Shown in pieces: positions 8,100-15,652 of a DNA stretch of 29,045 bases. The notes below the pieces were generated by a model. That model had not been told where the DNA came from. It saw nothing but the letters and a program-made list of their open reading frames with translations, and made no database searches. Position 1 is the first letter of the stretch, and each line of letters starts with the position of its first letter. Source of the stretch: CAZVUW01 sp964629825 (lineage in GTDB: Bacteria; Actinomycetota; Nitriliruptoria; Euzebyales; Egibacteraceae). Made by a program: the position numbers and the translations under genes. The DNA is taken from the NCBI GenBank assembly GCA_964629825.1, contig CAZVUW010000031.1, positions 1-29,045 on the forward strand. The letters run 5' to 3'.

Positions 8100-9479
8100 G
8101 TGGCAGCTACCAGCGGCGTACCGCAGACAAGGAGCAGCGAACGGTTCTGGATGGCAGTGGCCGCCGTGCTCGCGATCTTCCTCGCGCTGACGGTCGGCCT
8201 CACCTTCAATCCCAACCTCGACGCCCCGGCGGCGGCCGGATCGACCGCGACCGACTCGGAGGCCGTCACCATCGACATCGAGCTGACCGAGTTCGAGATC
8301 GTCCCGGGTGACATCTCGGTGCCGACCGGGGTCCCGGTCACGTTCAACGTCACCAACACCGGCGTCGCCGAGCACGACTTCACCATCGAGGGCGTCACCG
8401 GGACGGAGACCCTGTCCGCCGGCGAGTCCACCACCCTCGAGGTGGACCCGCTCGACGAGGGGACCTACCGGGTGATCTGCACCGTCAGCGGTCACGAGGC
8501 CGCCGGCATGGAGGCCACGCTGACCGCCTCGGCGGACGCGGCCCCGTCGGAGAGCGCCGACCACGGCGGCGACCACGGCTCCGGCTCCGAGGCCGGCACC
8601 CAGCACGCGTCCATGACGCCCGAGGAGATGGCGCGGATGCACGACGAGGGCGTCGCCCAGTTCCCGGTGGAGACCGAGGGTCGAGGCAACCAGCCGATGG
8701 AGCCGGAGGTGCTGCCCGACGGCACCAAGGTGTTCGAGCTGACCGCGGACGAGATCGAGTGGGAGACCAAGCCGGGTGTGGTCCACGAGGGCATGGCCTA
8801 CAACGGCCAGATCCCCGGCCCGCTGATCCGCGTGAACCTCGGCGACAAGGTTCGCATCGTCCTGCACAACGAGCTCGAGGAGCCCACGGCGCTGCACTCA
8901 CACGGCCTGATCGTGCCCAACGAGATGGACGGCGTCCCCGGCCTCACGCAGCCCTCGATCATGCCCGGCGAGTCATTCACCTACGAGTTCACGGTCCGCA
9001 ACTCGGGCTCGCACATGTATCACTCGCACTTCAACTCCGCGGAGCAGGTCACCCGCGGTCTGCTCGGCGCGTTCATCGTCGACGACCCCGCCGAGGACCT
9101 CGAGGTGGACCAGGACTACGTCCTCATCGCCAACGACGGGCCGCTCGGCTACACGCTCAACGGCAAGGACTTCCCCGCGACCGAGCCGATCCTCGCCAAG
9201 AAGGGCGATCTCATCCGCATCCGCTACATGAACGAGGGCCTGCAGATCCACCCGATGCACCTGCACGGCATCCCGCAGAAGGTGATCGCGAAGGACGGCT
9301 GGCCGCTGCCGCAGCCGCACTGGGAGGACACCGTTCTGGTGGCGCCCGGCGAGCGCGTGGACGTGCTGGTCGAGGCGACCGAGGTCGGCGCCTGGGCCTT
9401 CCACTGCCACATCCTGACCCACGCCGAGGGTCCCGACGGGATGTTCGGCATGGTGACGGCGCTCATCGTCGAGGAATAG
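8100..9479 (+). CDS. Membrane-anchored multicopper oxidase with extra N-terminal cupredoxin domain
   Basis: 459 residues from GTG 8100 (TAGGAA upstream). One N-terminal membrane segment (about 16-36) anchors an exported protein. A cupredoxin domain follows (50-143) with a complete type-1 copper set H92, C127, H132, M137. A linker rich in His/Asp/Gly/Ser (about 145-185) leads to a two-domain oxidase with all four copper motifs: HSH (266-268), HSH (308-310), HPMHLH (384-389) and HCHILTH (435-441) with M448 or M451. The type-1 Cys is in the last domain (C436), as in two-domain laccase-like oxidases; the Cu nitrite reductase type-1 Cys motif is not in the first oxidase domain. The extra cupredoxin could feed electrons to the T1 site. 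Substrate (Cu(I), phenols, nitrite or a respiratory donor) cannot be told. Confidence 0.92.
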   Translation: MAATSGVPQTRSSERFWMAVAAVLAIFLALTVGLTFNPNLDAPAAAGSTATDSEAVTIDIELTEFEIVPGDISVPTGVPVTFNVTNTGVAEHDFTIEGVTGTETLSAGESTTLEVDPLDEGTYRVICTVSGHEAAGMEATLTASADAAPSESADHGGDHGSGSEAGTQHASMTPEEMARMHDEGVAQFPVETEGRGNQPMEPEVLPDGTKVFELTADEIEWETKPGVVHEGMAYNGQIPGPLIRVNLGDKVRIVLHNELEEPTALHSHGLIVPNEMDGVPGLTQPSIMPGESFTYEFTVRNSGSHMYHSHFNSAEQVTRGLLGAFIVDDPAEDLEVDQDYVLIANDGPLGYTLNGKDFPATEPILAKKGDLIRIRYMNEGLQIHPMHLHGIPQKVIAKDGWPLPQPHWEDTVLVAPGERVDVLVEATEVGAWAFHCHILTHAEGPDGMFGMVTALIVEE

Positions 9480-9494
9480 ATCGTCCAGGAATAG
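9465..9494 (+). repeat. 15-bp tandem duplication across the stop codon of the multicopper oxidase
   Basis: ATCGTCGAGGAATAG (9465-9479) is followed directly by a copy with one change (9480-9494). The unit contains the TAG stop, so the gene has two in-frame stops 15 bases apart. Confidence 0.85.
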
Positions 9495-9550
9495 ATATCG
9501 TGCGCTGGGTGAGGTAGCGCGGATGCGCTGCCGAGCTCGGCCAGGTAGAA

Positions 9551-9578
9551 GCCGCGCGCGCCGCCCGGTGCGCGCGGC
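9551..9578 (+). terminator. GC-rich hairpin, probable terminator of the multicopper oxidase gene
   Basis: A 12-bp stem with one G-U pair (9551-9562 with 9567-9578) and a GCCC loop, 72 bases after the first stop. There is no T-run, so it is a structure-only terminator at best. Confidence 0.5.
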
Positions 9579-9617
9579 AGCACGTCTGGCGACGCCCCTA
9601 AGGTTCAGGTGAGGCCG

Positions 9618-10079
9618 ATGCGCAGCATCGTCTACTACTACACCCACGTGTCCCGACCCTTCGAAGAGGTGAAGGAGCTGCTGACGGGCGCACCCGAGCA
9701 GTGGCTTCCCCCACCGGCGGAGGCCTCCGAGGACGAGTGGGTGGTGTGCCTCAACGCCGACGGGGCGCTGCCGGCGACGTTGGCCAAGCACGACGCGCTG
9801 GTCAGCCTGGGCACCTCGAACTTCACCGAGGGGACCATGCGGCGGAGCCTGGTCTGGCGCTCAGCCTCCTCGGAGCGGCTGATCCCCTCGCTGGAGGCCG
9901 ACCTCGAGCTCGCGGAGCTCAACGGCACCGGCTGCCAGCTCTCCCTGATGGGCTCCTACCGCCCGCCGCTGTCGGTGGTCGGAGCCGCGGGTGACCGCCT
10001 CCTCGGCCACCGCGTCGCCGAGGCCTGCGTGCGGCGTTTCGTGCTCGACGTCGCCGAACGCATCGAGCAGTCCGGTTAG
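9618..10079 (+). CDS. SRPBCC-like protein, paralogue of the N-terminal domain of the CBS-BON protein
   Basis: 153 residues from ATG 9618 (AGGTG six bases before it); GTG 9609 in the same frame is an alternative. No signal peptide or membrane segment. The second half (SLVWRSASS...IPSLEADLELAELNG...LMGSYRPP...DRLLGHRVAEACVRRFVLDVAERI, quoted in parts) lines up with residues 81-152 of the protein at 5833-6972: a W after the first strand, IP/FP, a G-x-Y/H turn and the long final helix. This is the helix-grip pattern of SRPBCC (START-like) domains, which bind hydrophobic ligands. It ends 10 bases before the sensor kinase start, so the two are probably co-transcribed, and it may deliver or sense a ligand for that system. 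That role is inference. Confidence 0.75.
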   Translation: MRSIVYYYTHVSRPFEEVKELLTGAPEQWLPPPAEASEDEWVVCLNADGALPATLAKHDALVSLGTSNFTEGTMRRSLVWRSASSERLIPSLEADLELAELNGTGCQLSLMGSYRPPLSVVGAAGDRLLGHRVAEACVRRFVLDVAERIEQSG

Positions 10080-10089
10080 GCTGCCGGGC

Positions 10090-11220
10090 GTGACGACGTC
10101 TGACCACCGGATACGCGGTCTGGCCGCCGCCGCGGCGGCGCTGGCCGGCGCGCTCACGCTCGACGAGGTGCTGCAGGCCATCGTGGCGTCCGCGAGCGAG
10201 GCGACGGGCGCGCGCTACGCGGCCCTGGGCGTCATCGGCGAGGATCAGACCATTGCGCGCTTCGTCTACCACGGCATCGACGACGCGACCGCCCGGCAGA
10301 TCGCGCACGTCCCACGCGGCAAGGGCCTGCTCGGCCTGCTCATCCACGAGCCCCACATCATCAGGACCGATGTCATCGCCGAGCACCCCGCCTCGGTGGG
10401 CTTCCCTGCCGGCCACCCGCCCATGGAGAGCTTCCTGGGTGCGCCCGTCCGCTCCGGCGGTCGGATCTACGGAAACCTCTACCTCACCGACAAGCCCGGC
10501 GGCTTCGACGAGGTGGACGAGGAGCTGATCGCCGTGCTGTCGGCCCAGGCCGGGGCGGCGATCGAGAACGCGCAGCTGATCGAGCACCTGCAGGTCCGAG
10601 CCGTGCAGGAGGAGCGGGACCGCATCTCGCGCGACCTCCACGACGGCGTGATCCAGACCGTCTTCTCGATCGGTATGGGCCTGGAGAGCGCCCGCAGCCT
10701 GGCGCTCACCGATCCCGAGCGGGTCCAGCAGCGCCTCGACTCCGCCGTCGACGCCTTGGACGGCGTCATCCGGGAGCTGCGCAACTACATCTTCCAGCTC
10801 CGCCCTCACCAGGCGGCGGGGATGGGCCTGTCCCGCGGGCTGACCGAGCTCGCGCGCGAGTACGAGGTCAACGCGCTGGTGCGCCCGCACCTGGAGATCC
10901 GCAGCGGTGCCGAGGCCCAGGTCCCGGACCACCTGATCCCGGATCTGCTCCAGGTCGTGCGCGAGGCCCTGTCCAACGCCGCCAAGCACGCTCGCGCCTC
11001 GCACCTCGCGATCACCGGGCACATCGAGGAGGAGCGCATCATCCTGGAGATCACCGACGACGGGGTCGGCTTCGAGCCCGGCCATCCGCGCGTGGGTCGG
11101 GGGCTCGACAACATGCGCGAGCGCGCGGAGGCGCTCGGCGCCCACCTTGAGATCGACTCGGCGCCGGGCGAGGGCACGAAGGTTCGGATTGTGGTCCCCC
11201 TCCATCCGGAGGAGGCATGA
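10090..11220 (+). CDS. GAF-domain sensor histidine kinase, DevS/DosT-like
   Basis: 376 residues from GTG 10090. One GAF domain (about 20-165) has the pattern ASVGFPAGHPPMESFLGAP and GNLYLTDK, which is characteristic of the GAF domains of DevS/DosT of mycobacteria, the sensors for O2, NO and CO. It is followed by a HisKA_3 dimerisation helix with the phospho-acceptor H184 in RDLHDGVIQ and a HATPase domain (about 275-373). Mycobacterial DevS has two GAF domains; only one is present, and since it is the one next to the kinase, haem binding is not assured. No membrane segment, so a cytosolic sensor. The stop overlaps the response regulator start (ATGA), a classic pair. Confidence 0.92.
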   Translation: MTTSDHRIRGLAAAAAALAGALTLDEVLQAIVASASEATGARYAALGVIGEDQTIARFVYHGIDDATARQIAHVPRGKGLLGLLIHEPHIIRTDVIAEHPASVGFPAGHPPMESFLGAPVRSGGRIYGNLYLTDKPGGFDEVDEELIAVLSAQAGAAIENAQLIEHLQVRAVQEERDRISRDLHDGVIQTVFSIGMGLESARSLALTDPERVQQRLDSAVDALDGVIRELRNYIFQLRPHQAAGMGLSRGLTELAREYEVNALVRPHLEIRSGAEAQVPDHLIPDLLQVVREALSNAAKHARASHLAITGHIEEERIILEITDDGVGFEPGHPRVGRGLDNMRERAEALGAHLEIDSAPGEGTKVRIVVPLHPEEA

Positions 11221-11891
11221 AGCGACTTGGCGCCGAAACGGGGGCGGAGATGATCCGGGTCATGCTGGTTGACGACCACGAGGTCGTCCGGGCGGGGCTG
11301 CGCACCATGCTCGAGGCGCACGACGACCTCGAGGTGGTGGCCGAGGCAGGCACGGCGGACGAGGCGGTGCTGCGCGCCCGTTCGTACAAGCCGCAGGTTG
11401 TGGTGATGGACGTGCGCCTGCCGGACCGCTCCGGCGTCCTGGCGTGCCGGGACATCCGCGCCGAGCACCCGGACATGGCGGTTCTGATGCTGACGTCCTT
11501 CTCCGATGACCAGGCGCTGTTCGACTCGATCATGGCGGGGGCCGCGGGCTACGTCCTGAAGCAGATCCGCGGCGGCGACCTGGTCGAGGCCATCCGCCGG
11601 GTCGGGGCCGGCGAGTCCCTGCTCGACCCGGCCGTCACCGCCAAGGTGCTCGAGCGGGTCCGCAACCCGCATGCCGACGAGGACCCGCGGCTGGCGCGCC
11701 TCACACCGACCGAGACGCGGATCCTGGAGATGATCGCGGACGGTCTCACCAACCGTGAGATCGGCGAGCGAATCCACCTCGCCGAGAAGACGATCAAGAA
11801 CTACGTGTCGACGATCCTGACCAAGCTGCAGGTGTCGCGGCGCGCCGAGGCGGCCGCTTATCTCGCCGAGCACCGCCGCCGCGATCGCTGA
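11217..11891 (+). CDS. NarL/LuxR-family response regulator, DevR-like
   Basis: 224 residues from ATG 11217, overlapping the kinase stop; ATG 11250 (MIRVMLVDDHE) is an equally good start and would leave 29 bases between the genes. Receiver domain: DD at 19-20, phospho-acceptor D65 in MDVRLPD, K at LKQI. LuxR-type HTH near the C-terminus: LTPTETRILEMIADGLTNR and EKTIKNYVSTILTKL. This matches DevR/DosR-type regulators, expected to activate genes at low oxygen or on NO exposure. Candidate DNA sites for it are at 7054-7073 and 7940-7959. The Hsp20 gene on the opposite strand immediately downstream is a typical target of that regulon in mycobacteria. Confidence 0.93.
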   Translation: MKRLGAETGAEMIRVMLVDDHEVVRAGLRTMLEAHDDLEVVAEAGTADEAVLRARSYKPQVVVMDVRLPDRSGVLACRDIRAEHPDMAVLMLTSFSDDQALFDSIMAGAAGYVLKQIRGGDLVEAIRRVGAGESLLDPAVTAKVLERVRNPHADEDPRLARLTPTETRILEMIADGLTNREIGERIHLAEKTIKNYVSTILTKLQVSRRAEAAAYLAEHRRRDR

Positions 11892-11902
11892 GGGCATGAA
11901 AG

Positions 11903-11930
11903 AGGCGGGGCCCGCGATCGAGCCCCGCCT
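11903..11930. terminator. Bidirectional terminator between response regulator and Hsp20
   Basis: AGGCGGGGC (11903-11911), ten-base loop, then the exact complement (11922-11930), placed between two convergent genes. Read on the minus strand it is followed by CTTTC, which suits the Hsp20 transcript best. Confidence 0.7.
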
Positions 11931-11952
11931 GCGCCGGTCGGCGCCGGAAGGA

Positions 11953-12426
11953 TCAGACGCCGGCGCCCACGGCCTTGGCCCCGGCCTCTACCGCCTCGCC
12001 GCTTGAGCGGTCGAGCGCCTCCGCGCCCGCGGTGACCTCGATGCGCACCGGGCGCGCGGCCTCGGCGACGGGCAGCACCACCGTCAGGACGCCGTCCTGG
12101 TAGGACGCGCGGATGCCGTCGGCGTCCACGCCCTCGCCCAGGTACAGCTGCCGGGTGACGCGGCCGTGCGTCCGCTCGCCGATGATGACGTCATCGCCAT
12201 CGCCGTAGCCGGCGGCGCGCTGCGCGGTGACCTCGAGGACGTTGCGCTCGACCGTCACGTCGATCGAGTCGCGGTCCACGCCGGGCAGGTCCATCTCGAC
12301 GATGAACTCGTCACCGTGACGGTAGGCGTCGATCGGCACCGCCGGGCTGCGCAGGGTCGGCCACGACTGCCAGGTCTGGCGCAGCAGCTGGTCCATCTCG
12401 CGGAACGGGTCGAAGCGGATCAGCAT
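11953..12426 (-). CDS. Hsp20 / alpha-crystallin small heat shock protein
   Basis: 157 residues from ATG 12426, chosen over a GTG four codons upstream because GGGAGGTGAGG lies at the right distance. The N-terminus MLIRFDPFREMDQLL is typical of the family; the alpha-crystallin domain covers about 35-130, with VEMDLPGVDRDSIDV, and the closing GVLTVVLP. A Val/Ala-rich tail extends to the end. These chaperones hold unfolding proteins in an ATP-independent way and form large oligomers. Its DevR-like neighbour suggests the same hypoxia/NO control as the hspX of mycobacteria, although no good DosR box was found directly upstream. A GC-rich inverted repeat (12474-12486 area, CCGCACCTGCGGG) lies 48 bases ahead of the start. 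Confidence 0.93.
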   Translation of the reverse strand: MLIRFDPFREMDQLLRQTWQSWPTLRSPAVPIDAYRHGDEFIVEMDLPGVDRDSIDVTVERNVLEVTAQRAAGYGDGDDVIIGERTHGRVTRQLYLGEGVDADGIRASYQDGVLTVVLPVAEAARPVRIEVTAGAEALDRSSGEAVEAGAKAVGAGV

Positions 12427-12500
12427 CGATTGCCTCACCTCCCTAACCTCCTCGGGACAGCGTTTTGGCCCCGCACCTGCGGGGGCTCACCCTCTTGGTA

Positions 12501-12516
12501 CCCGTTTCGGCGCCAA
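12501..12516. repeat. 16-bp sequence repeated in inverted orientation at 11227-11242
   Basis: CCCGTTTCGGCGCCAA here is the exact reverse complement of 11227-11242. This copy is in the Hsp20/prfC divergent region; the other sits at the kinase/regulator junction. The core TTSGGCGCCSAA is nearly palindromic. Could be a shared protein-binding site or a chance match. Confidence 0.4.
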
Positions 12517-12584
12517 ACTATGCATGTGAGCAGATGATTTTCTGAGCGCTTCAGGCTCAGATCCTGCCTCCGGTATACCCGCGC

Positions 12585-12590
12585 TACAGT
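12585..12590 (+). promoter_or_regulatory. Candidate -10 element for prfC
   Basis: TACAGT, 35 bases before the prfC start, in a locally less GC-rich stretch (12515-12590). No convincing -35 is present at 17 bases. TATACC at 12574-12579 is an alternative. No Shine-Dalgarno precedes ATG 12625. Confidence 0.35.
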
Positions 12591-12624
12591 CGGCGCTCAC
12601 GCCTATCTCTCGGACTCCCCAGCC

Positions 12625-14253
12625 ATGACCACTGCCGAAGCTTCGGCGCGCCCTGACGCGCTGCTCGACGAGGTCGCCCGTCGGCGCACCTTCGCGATCA
12701 TCAGCCACCCCGACGCCGGCAAGACCACGCTCACGGAGAAGCTGCTTCTCTACTCGGGCGCCGTGCAGGAGGCCGGCGCGGTGAAGTCGCGCAAGCACGC
12801 CCGCACCGCGACCAGCGACTGGATGGAGCTCGAGAAGGAGCGCGGGATCTCCATCTCCTCGACGGTGCTGCACTTCGCCGCCGACGGCTGGTACTTCAAC
12901 CTGCTGGACACACCGGGGCACGCCGACTTCTCCGAGGACACCTACCGGACCCTGTGCGCGGCCGACGCCGCCGTGATGGTCCTGGACATGGCCAAGGGCC
13001 TGGAGCCGCAGACCCTCAAGCTCTTCCGCGTCTGCCGCGACCGCGGGCTGCCGATCGTCACCTTCGTCAACAAGTGCGATCGGCCCGGTCTTCCTCCCCT
13101 GCAGCTGCTCGACGAGATCAGCACGGAGATCGGCCTCGAACCGGTCCCGCTGACCTGGCCGGTCGCCGACGGCGCCGACTTCGCCGGCATCGTCGACCGC
13201 CGCAGCGGGGAGCTGGTCCGGTTCGACCGCACCGCGCACGGCGCGAGGGTCGGTGCGGAGCACCGCGAGCCGCTGGCGCAGGCCGACCCGGGCGACTGCC
13301 CGCCGGACCGCTGGCAGGCCGCGATGGAGGAGCTGGAGCTGCTCGACCTCGAGGACCGCGCGCTGGACCACGAGGCCTTCCTGGCAGGCCGGCAGACCGC
13401 CGTGTTCTTCGGCTCGGCGCTGGCCAACTTCGGCGTGCGCATCCTGCTCGAGGGCTTCGCCCGGCTCGCACCCCCGCCCCGACCCGAGCCGGTGATCGAG
13501 CCGGCCGAGGTCGACGTCCGTCCGCTTGAGGCTCCGTTCTCCGGGCTGGTCTTCAAGGTCCAGGCGAACATGAACCCCCGCCACCGCGACCGAATCGCGT
13601 TCATGCGCGTCAACTCCGGCCGCTTCGAGCGGGGCATGACCGCCACCCTCGCCCGCACCGGTCGCACCTATCAGCTCAAGTACGCCCACCAGCTCTTCGC
13701 CCGCGAGCGCGGCACGGTCGACCACGCCGTCGCCGGAGACATCGTCGGCATCGTCAACGCGACCGGCCTGCAGGTCGGCGACACGCTCTACGCCGGTCCG
13801 CCCGTGACGTTCCCGCCCATCCCGACCTTCGCGCCGGAGCGCTTCGCGGTGGTGCGCAACGTCGACTCCGGCCGCTACAAGCAGTTCCGTGCCGGCCTGG
13901 TCCAGCTCGACGAGGAGGGTGTGGTGCACGTGCTGCGCCGACCCGAGTTCGGCGACCAGGAGCCGATCTTCGCCGGCGTGGGCCAGCTCCAGTTCGAGGT
14001 CGCCGCGTATCGGATGGCCAACGAGTTCGGCTGTGAGATCCGCCTGACGCCGGCGCCGTACCAGCTGGCGCGGGAGATCGACCCGGGCGCGGCCGGGGTG
14101 CTGCGCGGCCAGCGCGGGACGCTGCTCGTGAACGACCGCCACGACCGGACGCTGGTGCTGTTCGCCAGCGAGCACGCCCTGGCCTGGACGCGCGAGGACC
14201 ACCCCGACATCGAGCTGCGCGAGCTCGGCCTGGCGCGCCAGGAGGGGCGCTGA
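12625..14253 (+). CDS. prfC: Peptide chain release factor 3 (RF3)
   Basis: 542 residues, full family length. G-domain motifs are intact: P-loop SHPDAGKTT (27-35), switch I region KERGISISS (71-79), DTPGHADF (95-102) and NKCDR (149-153). Domain II starts near residue 295 (FSGLVFKVQANMNPRHRDR) and the C-terminal domain contains GQLQFEVAAYRM. The GTPase recycles RF1/RF2 from terminated ribosomes. It is a housekeeping gene standing alone between the divergent Hsp20 gene and the convergent permease gene. No Shine-Dalgarno is seen before the ATG, so it may be translated from a short or leaderless transcript, common in actinobacteria. Confidence 0.96.
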   Translation: MTTAEASARPDALLDEVARRRTFAIISHPDAGKTTLTEKLLLYSGAVQEAGAVKSRKHARTATSDWMELEKERGISISSTVLHFAADGWYFNLLDTPGHADFSEDTYRTLCAADAAVMVLDMAKGLEPQTLKLFRVCRDRGLPIVTFVNKCDRPGLPPLQLLDEISTEIGLEPVPLTWPVADGADFAGIVDRRSGELVRFDRTAHGARVGAEHREPLAQADPGDCPPDRWQAAMEELELLDLEDRALDHEAFLAGRQTAVFFGSALANFGVRILLEGFARLAPPPRPEPVIEPAEVDVRPLEAPFSGLVFKVQANMNPRHRDRIAFMRVNSGRFERGMTATLARTGRTYQLKYAHQLFARERGTVDHAVAGDIVGIVNATGLQVGDTLYAGPPVTFPPIPTFAPERFAVVRNVDSGRYKQFRAGLVQLDEEGVVHVLRRPEFGDQEPIFAGVGQLQFEVAAYRMANEFGCEIRLTPAPYQLAREIDPGAAGVLRGQRGTLLVNDRHDRTLVLFASEHALAWTREDHPDIELRELGLARQEGR

Positions 14254-14291
14254 GGCGCTGGCTGCTCGCAGCCCGCTGCCCCGGGCGCGGG

Positions 14292-15536
14292 TCAGCCGAC
14301 CCGCCGCCGCGCCATCGCTCCCGCCACGAGCCCCACTCCGACGAGCAGCAACCCGCCGAGCACCGCGTCGCCGGGGAGTGTCGCGGCCAGCAGCAGGCAC
14401 AGCGCCACCCCGGTCGCCGCGAGCCAGCGCGGCCAACGACGCTGCGTGGGGGGCAGCGTCAAGGCGGAGGCATTGGCGAGCGCGTAGTACAGCAGGACCG
14501 CGAAGGAGCTGAACCCGATCGCGCCCCGCAGATCCGCCACCGCCACAACGAGTGAGACGACGGCGGCGGCCGCGACCTCGGCTCGATGGGGGGTGCGGTG
14601 GATCGGATGGACGGCGTCGAGCCAGCGCGGGAGCTCGCCCCGCCGCGCCATAGACAGCGCGGTGCGGCTGATGCCCGCCAGGAGTGACAGCAGGACGCCC
14701 GCCGCCGCCACCGCCGCGCCCACCCTGACGACCGGGGCGAGCCACGCCCAGCGTCCCGCCTCGACCACCGCCGCGAGCGGATCTGAGGCGGTCGCCAGCC
14801 GATCGGGACCAACCACCGCCAGCGCAGCCACCAGGACGACGCCGTAGATGAGCACGACCAGGCCGAGCGCCAGCGGGATCGCTCGTGGGATGGTGTTCCG
14901 CGGTTCGACGACCTCCTCCCCCAGGGTCGCCAGCCGCGCGTAGCCGGCGAAGGCGAAGAACAGCAGCCCACCGGAGCGCAGGACGCCCCACGGGCCTTCC
15001 GGTGCCGGCTGCGTGAGGCCCGCCAGGCTGGCCTCACCGCCCGACAGCCCGCCCGCCACCGCCGCGACCAGGGCGAGCAGGACCACCCCCAGGATCACGC
15101 GGGTCAGCCGTACGGTCTTGCTGACGCCGCGGTAGTTGACCGCGGCCATAGCGGCGACGGCGCCGATCCCCACCGGCCGCTCCCAGCCGGGCGCCAGATA
15201 GGACCCGAAGGTGAGCGCCATCGCGGCCAGGCTGGCGGTCTTGCCGACGATGAAGCACCAGCCGGCCAGGAAGCCCCAGAGCTCGCCGAGGTGCCGGCGT
15301 GCATACACGTAGGTGCCGCCCGACTCGGGATGCAGCGCGGCGAGCTGCGCGGAGGAGGTCGCGTTCGCGTACGCCACCGCCGCGGCCAGGAGGAGACCGA
15401 TCAGCAGGCGACTGCCCGCGGCGGCCGCTGCGGGGGCCGGGGCGGCGAAGACGCCGGCCCCGAGCATCGCGCCGAGGCCGATGACCACCGCATCGGCGAG
15501 CCCGAGGCGGCGCTCGAGCCGTCCGCCTTTCGTCAC
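14292..15536 (-). CDS. APC-family amino acid permease
   Basis: 414 residues from GTG 15536, with GGGAGGG just upstream; a longer frame upstream has no ribosome site. Twelve hydrophobic segments. The first carries GLGAMLGAGVF, the unwound substrate-binding helix motif of APC transporters, and HPESGGTYVYARR in the loop after helix 2 is also typical. It takes up amino acids or related amines with protons or by exchange; the substrate cannot be read. It ends 38 bases from prfC (convergent). A large dyad lies 32 bases upstream of its start and probably controls it. Confidence 0.92.
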   Translation of the reverse strand: MTKGGRLERRLGLADAVVIGLGAMLGAGVFAAPAPAAAAAGSRLLIGLLLAAAVAYANATSSAQLAALHPESGGTYVYARRHLGELWGFLAGWCFIVGKTASLAAMALTFGSYLAPGWERPVGIGAVAAMAAVNYRGVSKTVRLTRVILGVVLLALVAAVAGGLSGGEASLAGLTQPAPEGPWGVLRSGGLLFFAFAGYARLATLGEEVVEPRNTIPRAIPLALGLVVLIYGVVLVAALAVVGPDRLATASDPLAAVVEAGRWAWLAPVVRVGAAVAAAGVLLSLLAGISRTALSMARRGELPRWLDAVHPIHRTPHRAEVAAAAVVSLVVAVADLRGAIGFSSFAVLLYYALANASALTLPPTQRRWPRWLAATGVALCLLLAATLPGDAVLGGLLLVGVGLVAGAMARRRVG

Positions 15537-15567
15537 GAGCCCTCCCAGTCTCCTTGGCTCAACAGCT

Positions 15568-15618
15568 CCCGGAAACGCTGAATGCGATCGGAATTCCGAC
15601 CGCATTCAACCTTCCGGG
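15568..15618. promoter_or_regulatory. Large interrupted dyad upstream of the permease
   Basis: Outer arms CCCGGAA (15568-15574) and TTCCGGG (15612-15618) flank a 30-bp inverted repeat (15579-15608) whose arms match in 14 of 15 pairs: TGAATGCG at the left, CGCATTCA at the right, and TCGGAATTCCGA perfectly palindromic in the centre. It is the strongest dyad of the window and lies between the permease start and the end of the OsmC remnant. It could be the operator of the permease gene, or a terminator for the upstream minus-strand gene; no T-run favours the operator. Confidence 0.65.
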
Positions 15619-15652
15619 GCGTTGACCACGGCGTACGTGGTGTTCATCGGGC

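Noticed and set aside
8100..9479. Calling the copper oxidase a NirK nitrite reductase
   Set aside because: The T1 Cys lies in the last domain (HCHILTH) and not in the first oxidase domain as in CuNIR, so a two-domain laccase-like oxidase fits better.
12439..12624. DosR-type box for the Hsp20 gene
   Set aside because: GGGAC at 12455 is followed by GCCCC with a nine-base spacer, not the four-base spacer of the DosR box.
12487..14991. Long minus-strand open frame of 834 codons across prfC and the permease
   Set aside because: It is antisense to the clear prfC gene, has Ala/Gly/Arg-rich low-complexity content and no family motif; long shadow frames are normal at this GC content.
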